64,000 bases of DNA from Flavobacterium sp. (GTDB lineage: Bacteria; Bacteroidota; Bacteroidia; Flavobacteriales; Flavobacteriaceae), in NCBI RefSeq assembly GCF_017744675.1, contig NZ_JAGIAV010000002.1, forward strand, positions 434,001 to 498,000. The letters are read 5' to 3'. This document shows positions 36,134 to 44,061 of this stretch, piece by piece. Position numbers and translations under genes: made by a program. Each line of letters starts with the position of its first letter. The first letter of the stretch is position 1. The notes under the pieces were generated by a model, which saw only the letters and a program-made list of their open reading frames with translations, searched no databases and was not told the DNA's origin.

Positions 36134-36170
36134 CAGTAAGTAAAGTAGGTTTGGGGTTAAAATATCCTAC

Positions 36171-36200
36171 AAAACTATAAATATGCTTGGTATAAACAAG
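36171..36200 (-). promoter_or_regulatory. Promoter of the metzincin-lipoprotein operon
   Basis: Minus strand: CTTG (36197-36200) then 18 bp then TAGTTTTG (36171-36178), a good match to the Bacteroidota -33/-7 pair TTTG...TAnnTTTG. The start codon lies 37 bp downstream. Confidence 0.6.
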
Positions 36201-36288
36201 TCAATTGCAAGAAAAATAAGAACACGAAATATATTAAAAGTAAGCTTTTATAAATATTTAGTATACTTAAAAGTTAGATATAAAGTAG

Positions 36289-37410
36289 CTATTTCGTTAA
36301 ATCTAAAGTTGTAATCGTAGATAAATCAGCTTCAAATTGAACAAAACTTGCTGGGAAACCAGATTTTATTTTCCCAACTTTATCTTGCATTCCAATTGCC
36401 GATGCTACTCTTGCAGTGGCCATTTTTATCGCTTCATCTGCCGAAATATTAAGATGGTTGTAAGCATTTTGTACCGCTTCTGCCATTGAAATTGTTGCGC
36501 CTGCCAGATTTCCGTCTTCATTTCTATAGAAACCATCTACTAAATGAGCATCAAATTTATCCCATCTAAAATTGGCTACTTTTCGTCCCAAAAAGGTAGC
36601 GTCGCTAATTAAGAAAAACTTATCCTGCTTTAGTTTGTATGCAATTTTAGCTGCCGCATAATCGCAATGTACGCCGTCCAAAATGACTGGTGCATAAACT
36701 TCTTCATTTTCAAAAACGGCTCCTACCAAACCGGGTTCGCGATGTCCGAATTGTGTCATTGCATTAAACAAATGCGTAACCAGATTTATTCCTTTAGAGA
36801 AATAAGCTTGAGCTTCTTTATGCGTTATAGTCGAATGTCCGATTGAGATTGTAATGCCACTCTCGATAAGCATTTGCAATTGTTCTTCGGTAAAGCATTC
36901 TGGAGCTATGGTAATGACTTTTATAACGTCTTTTCCTTTGCTGATAATTTCTTGAAGTTCTTCGTTAGTCGGTTTTCGAACCTGATCGATACTGTGTGCT
37001 CCACGTCTCTGCGGATTCAAAAATGGTCCTTCCAAATGCATTCCGATTACGCCATTTTGGTGCTTTATCCTATATTCACGAACAGCTTCAATTCCTTTGA
37101 GGATGGTTTCTCGAGAAGAAGAAATCAAACAAGGCAAAACATGCGTTGTGCCGTATTGCATGCTTGCATCATAAATATCCTGAATGGTTTCTTCATTTGG
37201 AGTTTGGCTGAAATAGTACTTTTCTCCGCCATTAATCTGAATATCGATGAATCCTGCTGCAAGGTGCTTTCCTTTTAAGTCGATTGTCTCAATATCGTTT
37301 GGAGTTTCTGTCTGAACCGAAATAATAGTTCCGTTTTCTACAATTACAACTCCATTTTCTATTATTTCTTCACCTGTATGCACAACAGCATTGACAATCG
37401 CTCGCTTCAT
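36289..37410 (-). CDS. nagA: N-acetylglucosamine-6-phosphate deacetylase
   Basis: 373 residues, cytoplasmic amidohydrolase. GMHLEGPFLNPQRRGAH carries a metal-ligand Glu, SIGHSTITHKEA and THLFNAMTQFGHREPGLVGA carry the metal-binding and substrate residues, and FLISDATFLG holds the catalytic Asp. NagA converts GlcNAc-6P to glucosamine-6P, feeding glycolysis or wall synthesis. It would process the GlcNAc-6P made by MurQ, though it lies about 19 kb away and has its own promoter. Transcribed alone. Confidence 0.95.
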   Translation of the reverse strand: MKRAIVNAVVHTGEEIIENGVVIVENGTIISVQTETPNDIETIDLKGKHLAAGFIDIQINGGEKYYFSQTPNEETIQDIYDASMQYGTTHVLPCLISSSRETILKGIEAVREYRIKHQNGVIGMHLEGPFLNPQRRGAHSIDQVRKPTNEELQEIISKGKDVIKVITIAPECFTEEQLQMLIESGITISIGHSTITHKEAQAYFSKGINLVTHLFNAMTQFGHREPGLVGAVFENEEVYAPVILDGVHCDYAAAKIAYKLKQDKFFLISDATFLGRKVANFRWDKFDAHLVDGFYRNEDGNLAGATISMAEAVQNAYNHLNISADEAIKMATARVASAIGMQDKVGKIKSGFPASFVQFEADLSTITTLDLTK

Positions 37411-37433
37411 GTTTTTGATTAATTTCTTTGTTC

Positions 37434-37441
37434 CAAATGTA
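37434..37441 (-). promoter_or_regulatory. -7 element (TACATTTG) of nagA
   Basis: TAnnTTTG on the minus strand, 23 bp before the nagA ATG; leader of about 16 nt. No clear -33 match, and the upstream terminator 37464-37497 isolates this promoter. Confidence 0.5.
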
Positions 37442-37463
37442 ACGAAGTTTGAACTAATTCCTA

Positions 37464-37497
37464 AATAAAAAAAGCCTCAGAAAATATCTGAAGCTTT
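37464..37497 (-). terminator. Terminator upstream of nagA, ending leftward transcription
   Basis: AAAGCCTCAGA (37471-37481) pairs with TCTGAAGCTTT (37487-37497) with one mismatch, and the minus strand then runs into TTTTTTTATTT. It insulates nagA from the export operon. Confidence 0.7.
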
Positions 37498-37596
37498 CTT
37501 GAATTTAAACTCTGAAAATCAATATTATGCAGACAGGTACGGACTGCATATTTTTAAACGCTCATCTTAAAACTGTATCAATGGTTTCAATCGTTG

Positions 37597-37810
37597 CGTT
37601 TCCCAAGGTTGAAACTTTGGGCTATGTTTGAATATGATGATTTATAAATTATAGATTATACTTCTGTCTATCTCTACGTTTCCCAAGGTTGAAACCTTGG
37701 GCTATGTTTGAATATGATGATTTATATATTATACTTCTGTCTATCTCTGCGTTTCCCAAGGTTGAAACCTTGGGCTATGTTTGAATATGATGATGTATAA
37801 ACTATAGATC
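37597..37810. repeat. Three tandem units of about 73-80 bp with a palindromic core
   Basis: Units start at 37597, 37677 and 37750 with CGTTTCCCAAGGTTGAAAC. Each contains CCCAAGGTTGAAACCTTGGG (9-bp arms; the first unit has one change) followed by CTATGTTTGAATATGATGAT. The core recurs inverted at 25831-25850. The unit has no open reading frame of note. It is part of the 612-bp gene-free stretch 37411-38022. Confidence 0.85.
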
Positions 37811-37819
37811 TATTATTTC

Positions 37820-37992
37820 GCTCCTACGGAGCTTTTTTATATCGCGAATCTATTTCTATAGATATTTCGCCCTACTAGGACTATAATTATTTTATCTCAT
37901 CCGTTGGCTTTGCGCGATCTTTTTAATGCTCTGGAAGAGCAATATATTTATAGATTAAGTTTAATGGCATGAATCTAAAGCTCCAGAGGAGC
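37820..37992. repeat. Cluster of 13-nt palindromes with 5-bp arms and 3-nt loop
   Basis: GCTCCTACGGAGC (37820-37832), GCTCTGGAAGAGC (37928-37940) and GCTCCAGAGGAGC (37980-37992). Same geometry as the palindromes at 23994, 24033 and 24102. No gene visible. Confidence 0.7.
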
Positions 37993-38022
37993 GACATATT
38001 TTATATCTACAGATTATCCCTT

Positions 38023-39420
38023 TTAATCTGGATTGGCCAATATTTTATACAATTCGGCATTCGAAAGATAAAATTGGTTTTCTAAACTTATTTGCGAAAG
38101 CTTTGCACTTACCAGATTATTTTCTCTCGAATTGATTAAGAAAATCGAACTTTCTCCAAACGAGAATAATTTCTCTTCTGAATTCAACATCGTCATATAA
38201 TCTTTTACGAGATTATCGATTACAACTTTTTGTTTTCTCAAAGAAGCAATTTCAGTTTGCTGCGCTTTGATTTTATTTTTAAGTTCCAATCGCTGCTGAC
38301 CGATATCAAACTGCATGTCCTGAATTTTCAGTTTTGCCATTTTCAAGCTTCCTCTTTCTTTTCTTAAGAAAATCGGAAAACTGAAATCGATGTTAAACTT
38401 GTAATCATCGGCGTTGAAATTGTTCCAGTAATTGGGTTCTGAAATGTAGTTATAACCCACATTTATTTTCGGAAGCAATGCATTGGCTTTCAGCTGGCGG
38501 TTGACTTCTAAAATATCCATTTTAGTTTCCAGAGACTGAATTTTTGGGTGCGAATCTAACGATTCAACATCTACCATCATAGCATCTGTTCTTAGCGTTT
38601 CTTCTATAGTCTGGCTTAAATTCTGCTCTGGTTTTACTACATCTCCAAGTTCAACCGGAACATCTTCGATCCATAAAAAATTGGCCAGTTTCAATTTTGC
38701 TTTGGCTAATTTTAAATTTCCGTTTTCAACATTCAGTTCACGGTTTCTAACAGTAATTTTAGCTTCGATACTGTCAATCGCTGGTGCATCTCCCGCTTTG
38801 ATTAATTTTATAACTCCTTCAAAACGAGTGCTGGCAAAACCTAAATAGTTTTTATACAATTCGGCTTCGTTATAGCTTTTTCTCCATTCAAAATAAGCTT
38901 CACTTGCTTGATACAAAACTTCAATTGCTCTTAGTTTTCGCTGTGCATCGCTTAGTTTTACCTGAAGTTTTCCTTCTCTAACATCGGCCATTCTTTGGTT
39001 AATAAACATTCCCTGCCCTAAAGCAACGTTAATTCCAAGCGAAGTTAAACCTGCTTCTGGCGTTTTGTTCTGCGGGTTGTAATATTCACCGCTGGTATCG
39101 TCAAAACCTGCTTTGATCTCCACTCCATACCAAGTCGGAATTTTGAAACTGCTGTTTAATAACGAATAATATTCTGTGCCTTTAAATTCTTTCTTATTGT
39201 AATCTACTTCAAGTTTCGGATCAAATCCGCCTCGCGCCATCATCAGTTTTGCTTGAGCGTTTGTCACTTCAAGATTGGCTTGTTTTACCAGTGGGTGATA
39301 CTTTTTTACATAGCCCAAAAACTCGATAAAAGTAAGTTCCTCTTGATTAAAATTCTGACTGTGCAGCGTAGAAAAACAAAATAGCAGTAAGAAAGAAAAC
39401 AGTTTTACTAGATTTCTCAT
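38023..39420 (-). CDS. TolC-family outer-membrane efflux protein
   Basis: 465 residues from ATG 39420, which gives a normal signal peptide (MRNLVKLFSFLLLFCFSTLHSQ in outline); the longer frame adds 22 highly charged residues read through the end of the HlyD gene. Two outer-membrane-factor repeats are visible, each with a long helical hairpin (LEVTNAQAKLMMARGGFDPK; LKIQDMQFDIGQQRLELKNK). It should form the trimeric exit duct for the HlyD and ABC proteins encoded immediately upstream with a 1-bp gap. Confidence 0.9.
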   Translation of the reverse strand: MRNLVKLFSFLLLFCFSTLHSQNFNQEELTFIEFLGYVKKYHPLVKQANLEVTNAQAKLMMARGGFDPKLEVDYNKKEFKGTEYYSLLNSSFKIPTWYGVEIKAGFDDTSGEYYNPQNKTPEAGLTSLGINVALGQGMFINQRMADVREGKLQVKLSDAQRKLRAIEVLYQASEAYFEWRKSYNEAELYKNYLGFASTRFEGVIKLIKAGDAPAIDSIEAKITVRNRELNVENGNLKLAKAKLKLANFLWIEDVPVELGDVVKPEQNLSQTIEETLRTDAMMVDVESLDSHPKIQSLETKMDILEVNRQLKANALLPKINVGYNYISEPNYWNNFNADDYKFNIDFSFPIFLRKERGSLKMAKLKIQDMQFDIGQQRLELKNKIKAQQTEIASLRKQKVVIDNLVKDYMTMLNSEEKLFSFGESSIFLINSRENNLVSAKLSQISLENQFYLSNAELYKILANPD

Positions 39421-39421
39421 T

Positions 39422-40774
39422 TTACTTTTTCTCCTTTCCTTTTTCTTCTTTTTCTCCTGAGTTGTAATAGTTTGGCGGGAAACCATTCAAGTTTCGCCAA
39501 ATCTCGTACCATACCGAAACGGTTTCTAACAATGCAATACTCTGCGCACCAGCACCAATGCTCAATTCTTTTGGCCAATGGCGATCTTCTCCATCTGGCG
39601 AAACTAAAATTCTGTATTTTCCATTCGGACTTATAAAGTTTTCTATCGCCACGACTTTTCCTCCGTAAGTTCCGTAAGACAATCCCGGCCATCCAGAAAA
39701 CACGATTCTTGGCCATCCATCAAACCAAACACGAACTTTTGCACCACGATGCACAAGTGGTAAATCGATTGGATCTACGTAGGTTTCTACAGCAATATCG
39801 TATTTAGCTGGCATAATGCTTACAACTGGAGTTCCTTCTTTTATTGTTTCTCCCAAACCAGCCAATAAAGCACGGTTTATATAACCGCTCTGCGGAGCCG
39901 TAATGTAGTACAAACCATTTCTAAGCCTATAATTGGTATATTGGTTTTCTAGTTTGTTTACCTGAGCTTCAGTATCGTATTGTGTGCTTAAAGCGGTAAA
40001 CTTATCACTTCTCGATTTCGATATTTTTTCGGCATATTCAGCAGTAATTCTACTGATTTCTACTTTTGCGTTTATCAATTCATTTTTACTGCTTAGCAAT
40101 TTATTTTCTTGCGTAATCACATAAGCTTCTGATTCTTGCAATTTTAATCTTTTCTGTTCGACATCGGTAAGCGGTTTTAAGCCTTCTTTGTTTAAAGCTG
40201 TCGAACGGTCAAATTGTGTTTTGGCAATTCTGAGCTGTGTTTTTACCGCCACAAGATCCATACTGTCACTTTTTATTTTCAGTTGTGCCTGACGAATTTT
40301 GTTTTGGGCCTGCTGCAATTTCAACTGTCTTTCTGTATTAAGCGACTGCGCCTGCACATCAAGAGAATTTACTTTATCACCGTATGATTCTGCAGCCATT
40401 TTTTTGGCATCGACCTGCTGTTTGGTATTGTTAACCAAGTTAGGATCTAGGTAATCTTCTTTGATCTCCGAAATATAAACTATCGTATCTCCTTTTTTTA
40501 CATAATCACCTTCTTTTACAAACCATTTTTCAATTCGTCCCGCAATCGCATTGTGAACTGTTTGCGGTCTTTGATCTGGTTTTAAAGTTGTTACAGAACC
40601 TGTTCCTGAAATATTTTGTGTCCAAGGCAGAAAAAGGCATAAGACAGCAAAAATCAGAAATCCGATTATGACTCTATTTAAAATTTTATAATGAGGCCTG
40701 CGGGCAACGCTTGTAATCGATTTGTATTGCCCTGGCGTTATAAGTACGTTGTTATCTTTAGATATGTTGAGCAT
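39422..40774 (-). CDS. HlyD-type membrane fusion protein
   Basis: 450 residues. One membrane helix near residues 34-53 (IIGFLIFAVLCLFLPW), a biotinyl-lipoyl-like half motif (NAIAGRIEKWFVKEGDYVKKGD), a long coiled coil (about 120-290) and the second lipoyl half (YYITAPQSGYINRALLAGLGETIKEG). It bridges the inner-membrane ABC protein and the TolC duct. The C-terminal tail ends in a very charged KEEKGKEKK. Three-gene operon with both partners. Confidence 0.92.
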   Translation of the reverse strand: MLNISKDNNVLITPGQYKSITSVARRPHYKILNRVIIGFLIFAVLCLFLPWTQNISGTGSVTTLKPDQRPQTVHNAIAGRIEKWFVKEGDYVKKGDTIVYISEIKEDYLDPNLVNNTKQQVDAKKMAAESYGDKVNSLDVQAQSLNTERQLKLQQAQNKIRQAQLKIKSDSMDLVAVKTQLRIAKTQFDRSTALNKEGLKPLTDVEQKRLKLQESEAYVITQENKLLSSKNELINAKVEISRITAEYAEKISKSRSDKFTALSTQYDTEAQVNKLENQYTNYRLRNGLYYITAPQSGYINRALLAGLGETIKEGTPVVSIMPAKYDIAVETYVDPIDLPLVHRGAKVRVWFDGWPRIVFSGWPGLSYGTYGGKVVAIENFISPNGKYRILVSPDGEDRHWPKELSIGAGAQSIALLETVSVWYEIWRNLNGFPPNYYNSGEKEEKGKEKK

Positions 40775-40776
40775 GA

Positions 40777-42432
40777 TTAAAGCTTTATGTCGTTAATAAT
40801 TTTTCCGTCATCAATCGTAATCATACGACTGCATTTGCTTTTCCAAACATCACTTTTAGAAGTCACAATAACAGTCCAATCATTTTCTTCAGAAAGTAAA
40901 AAATCAACAATTTTACTCGAAGTCAATTCGTCCATTTTGTCTACTGGATCTTCTAAGAATAAGATATTCGGTTTACCCACAATACTTCTCGCCAAAAGAA
41001 TTTTTTGAACATCAGAAGCAGAAAGTTCACGACCTCCAGGATGAATTTGATTCTCCAACCCGTTTTCGAAAGTTTTAATATATGGTGTAAGGCCAACATT
41101 ATCTAAAGCCCATTTTAAATCGTCACTGTTTAGTTTTTCATTTCCAAAAACAATATTCTCACGTATGGTTCCTGCAAAAAGCGTATCGCCTTGCAAGTAC
41201 GTTCCGGCTTGCGCTCTGTAGGTATCTTCGTTAAGACGATTCATATAATTGTCGGTCACGTACATCGCACCACTTTCTGGTTCTAAAACACCCGAAAGCA
41301 ATCGTAGCAATGTACTTTTTCCTGCACCATTTGTTCCTGTAAGAATAATTCTTTCTCCTTGAGAGATTTTCAAATTGACATTTTTAAGCGATTTTTTGCT
41401 GTGGCCTGGATAATTGTAGCTGATGCTTTCTGTCTCAATATTAATTCCTTTTTCTGTTTTGTCTGAGGTTTGAGGAATGCATGAAATTTCCATATCAGTC
41501 ACCTGACCAATTTTTTCTACAGAAGTCAATACATCATAGAAAGATTCCAATCCGAAGATGATTTTTTCTACCGAGTTGATCAATAACACAATTACGATTT
41601 CAGCTGCTACGAACTGCCCTATGTTCATTTGGTGGTGAATTACCAGAAAACCACCGATCGATAATAAGGCAGCAGTAACAATTACTTTAAAAATCGTAAG
41701 CTGAATGTATTGTTTTTTCATTACCTGAAAGTGCTTTTCGCGGTAATTTACATAGCTGTTTGCATATTTGTCATTTCGTTCCAAAGCATATTCGAAAGCT
41801 CCCTTTCTGCGGAAACTTTCTCTATTTCTAGCAATTTCTTGAAGCCATGCCGCAACTTTATATTTGAATTTTGATTCGTTCAAACTGGTTTCTAAACCAT
41901 CTTTATACGAAAATTTAAAAATGACATATAAAATAACAATAAATAAAAGTCCGATTACCGTAAAGAAAGAATGGTAAAGAACCAAAAGAATAATCCCCAG
42001 ACCCACCTGAAGAAATGCGGTGCAGAAATCTAGCAATAGTTTTGCTGTGCCTTTCTGTACCATTAAAGTATCAAAAAAACGATTGGCTTTTTCGGGAGCA
42101 TATTCCGAGTACATTTCTTTAAATTTTATTAAAGGCATTCTGTATGCAAATTCGAAAGACGAACGCACAAAAATTCGCTGCTGGAGATTCTCTACAATTC
42201 GCAACTGCAAAATTGTAAGAACACCCCCAAAACCAACTCCAACTGTAACGAGAATCACGAGAACGATCCACGAAACGCTAAGCTGTCCGCTTTGAATAAA
42301 ATTAATAATGGCTTGGATTCCCAAAGGCAGAGAAAGATTGACTAACCCTGCAAACGCAGCATAGAAGATAATTTGATAGACATCACGCTTATCGAGCTGC
42401 AATAAGTTATAAAAACGTTTAAATGGTGTCAT
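40777..42432 (-). CDS. ABC exporter (membrane domain + ATPase) with degenerate ATPase motifs
   Basis: 551 residues: a six-helix type-I exporter domain (about 15-310) and a nucleotide-binding domain (about 330-551). There is no C39 peptidase domain. Walker A GTNGAGKSTLL is intact, but the signature reads LSASD (470-474) instead of LSGGQ, Walker B ends LEDP (E494-D495 swapped relative to DE), and the H-loop reads TSKSD with Ser525 where His is expected. The operon context is type I secretion or efflux. Either hydrolysis is slow, or the protein works with another ATPase. The start is followed by a plausible cytoplasmic N terminus (MTPFKRFYNLLQLDKRD). Confidence 0.9.
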   Translation of the reverse strand: MTPFKRFYNLLQLDKRDVYQIIFYAAFAGLVNLSLPLGIQAIINFIQSGQLSVSWIVLVILVTVGVGFGGVLTILQLRIVENLQQRIFVRSSFEFAYRMPLIKFKEMYSEYAPEKANRFFDTLMVQKGTAKLLLDFCTAFLQVGLGIILLVLYHSFFTVIGLLFIVILYVIFKFSYKDGLETSLNESKFKYKVAAWLQEIARNRESFRRKGAFEYALERNDKYANSYVNYREKHFQVMKKQYIQLTIFKVIVTAALLSIGGFLVIHHQMNIGQFVAAEIVIVLLINSVEKIIFGLESFYDVLTSVEKIGQVTDMEISCIPQTSDKTEKGINIETESISYNYPGHSKKSLKNVNLKISQGERIILTGTNGAGKSTLLRLLSGVLEPESGAMYVTDNYMNRLNEDTYRAQAGTYLQGDTLFAGTIRENIVFGNEKLNSDDLKWALDNVGLTPYIKTFENGLENQIHPGGRELSASDVQKILLARSIVGKPNILFLEDPVDKMDELTSSKIVDFLLSEENDWTVIVTSKSDVWKSKCSRMITIDDGKIINDIKL

Positions 42433-42533
42433 GAATTTAAGTATAAATACAAGATTATTACATAGAATAAATATACGGCAAAAACCGCACTTTCAGATTA
42501 AGATTTTTATCCTAATCCTTAAAAAACAAGTAT

Positions 42534-42938
42534 TTATGAAATTATTCGCGGAGGCGGTATATCTATTTTGCCATGAAAACCAAATGAGAAGATTGTATTA
42601 TCGATATATTTTTTTCCTTCAGATTCTATTAAAAAAGCAAAATTTGGCATTATTGATTCTGATGAAATCAAATATTCCATTAAAGGAATTCCTTTGGCCA
42701 ATTTGGCTGTTTTAGTCTCTTTTGTTTTATAATCATCCAGTTCTTCTGGGATTCCATCGCATTTGAAGATTTTTTTCAGAAAGTTGCAAGTAATGCCTTT
42801 TACGGTATAGGTTTCGGCATTATCGCTTAAGATTCTGCCTACGCTATTAGAAATGTTTAAACTGCTAATTAGAAAATAGCCAACAAGCAACGCCTGAAGG
42901 CATTTGCATAAAAAGCTATTTCTAATTTTGTTCAACAT
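42534..42938 (-). CDS. Small exported or membrane-anchored protein, unknown
   Basis: 134 residues, not recognised. One hydrophobic stretch (about 15-33, LQALLVGYFLISSLNISNSV) may be a signal or anchor. Cysteines at about 11, 13, 51 and 60 and a proline-ended tail (GKIDIPPPRIIS) stand out. It precedes the ABC-HlyD-TolC operon by 101 bp on the same strand. It could be a cargo, an accessory factor or unrelated. Confidence 0.65.
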   Translation of the reverse strand: MLNKIRNSFLCKCLQALLVGYFLISSLNISNSVGRILSDNAETYTVKGITCNFLKKIFKCDGIPEELDDYKTKETKTAKLAKGIPLMEYLISSESIMPNFAFLIESEGKKYIDNTIFSFGFHGKIDIPPPRIIS

Positions 42939-43287
42939 ACTCTAAAGGCTGAAAGTTTAATTAAATCACATTGTTTTGAATCAAAATCTCAGTGATTTAA
43001 GGTGTTTATTATAATTTTTCTGAGCGCGCAAGTTAGAGCCATTTTTTTTGCAGAACATTAAAATAACATTAGAATTTAGAATCATTCAAAACTTTAAAAT
43101 TATATTAACAAGGCATTCTTACAGCTGTCGGAATTATGTAAACACTAATTACAATTGTATAACCTAGACCATTAAGAGCGTTCTACTTTTGGTATTCTAA
43201 AATTTGACATAGTTCATTAAAATATATATACAAGTGTTACCGATTAGACAAATTAGATTTACAAACCATTTAATACAGAATCAAGAG
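42939..43287. other. Gene-free stretch with a -7-like element
   Basis: 349 AT-rich bases. TACTTTTG at 43184-43191 matches TAnnTTTG and could serve the DUF1810 gene (leader about 90 nt). I see nothing else. Confidence 0.4.
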
Positions 43288-43746
43288 ATGACTTACGCAA
43301 AAAATGATTTGGCCCGATTTTTAGATGCGCAAAACAAACTTTATCTGACAGCACTATCTGAAATAAAAAAAGGTAAAAAAGAAACTCATTGGATGTGGTT
43401 TATTTTTCCGCAGATCAAAGGACTTGGTAAAAGTGCTCTTTCTAATTATTATGGCATTGCCAATCTTAAAGAAGCTACTGAATTTTTAAACCATCCGATT
43501 TTATCGAAACATTTAATTGAGATTTCTAAATTGCTGCTGACTTTGAAAAAGAAATCTGCCGAAGGAATTTTAGGAGAACTTGGTGCAAGAAAACTGCATT
43601 CTTCTATGAGTTTATTTGTTCAGGTAGAAAATGCTCATCCTGTTTTTCAGGAAGTATTAGATACTTTTTTCTATGGCCATCTGGATCAATTGACATTAAA
43701 TTTTACGCAAAAAAATAATATATCGCCAACCGCAATTCTTTCTTAA
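43288..43746 (+). CDS. DUF1810 family protein
   Basis: 152 residues from ATG 43288; the longer frame begins 18 codons earlier at a non-ATG codon with a sequence not seen in the family. DLARFLDAQNKLY, THWMWFIFPQIKGLGKS and LGARKLHSSMSLFV are typical of DUF1810, a small cytoplasmic family of unknown role. Single gene. Confidence 0.85.
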   Translation: MTYAKNDLARFLDAQNKLYLTALSEIKKGKKETHWMWFIFPQIKGLGKSALSNYYGIANLKEATEFLNHPILSKHLIEISKLLLTLKKKSAEGILGELGARKLHSSMSLFVQVENAHPVFQEVLDTFFYGHLDQLTLNFTQKNNISPTAILS

Positions 43747-43753
43747 TTTTTTG

Positions 43754-43940
43754 CCACAGATTAAAAGGATTAAAAAGATTTTTTCGTTGCCACAAATTGC
43801 ACAAATTGCCACGAATTAAAAATTGTATACAAATTGATTTGTGCTAATTTGTGTAATTTGTGGCAAAAAATACCACGAAATGTTCGTAACAGAACATAAA
43901 AAAATCTGTGAAAATCAATTTAATCTGTGGCCAGAAAAAA
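43754..43940. repeat. Dispersed repeat related to 4681-4886
   Basis: Bases 43754-43783 match the reverse complement of 4781-4810 at 29 of 30 positions. The rest repeats ACAAATTG/CACGAATT-type words and CTGTGG, again resembling the same family. The gap 43747-44061 (315 bp) otherwise contains only the dsbD terminator. Confidence 0.65.
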
Positions 43941-43985
43941 AACAGTGTTCTGCCAAACATTGTACTTTCTTAATATTCTTAGGAC

Positions 43986-44020
43986 AAAAAAGAGAATAGC
44001 TCGAAAACTATTCCCTTTTT
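43986..44020 (-). terminator. Terminator of dsbD
   Basis: GAGAATAG (43992-43999) pairs with CTATTCCC (44008-44015; one G-U), followed on the minus strand by a T run. It lies 42 bp past the dsbD stop. Confidence 0.8.
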
Positions 44021-44061
44021 GATTAACAACATAATTATAAATAAAGTACAAATCTTGAACT

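Noticed and set aside
36874..37278. 134-residue plus-strand frame
   Set aside because: Antisense to nagA, with no family features and no start context.
37597..37810. CRISPR array of three repeats
   Set aside because: The whole 73-80-bp unit is repeated, including what would be spacers, and there are no cas genes.
39417..39716. 99-residue minus-strand frame at the HlyD/TolC junction
   Set aside because: An out-of-frame reading of the HlyD 3' end, extremely rich in Arg/Lys/Trp.
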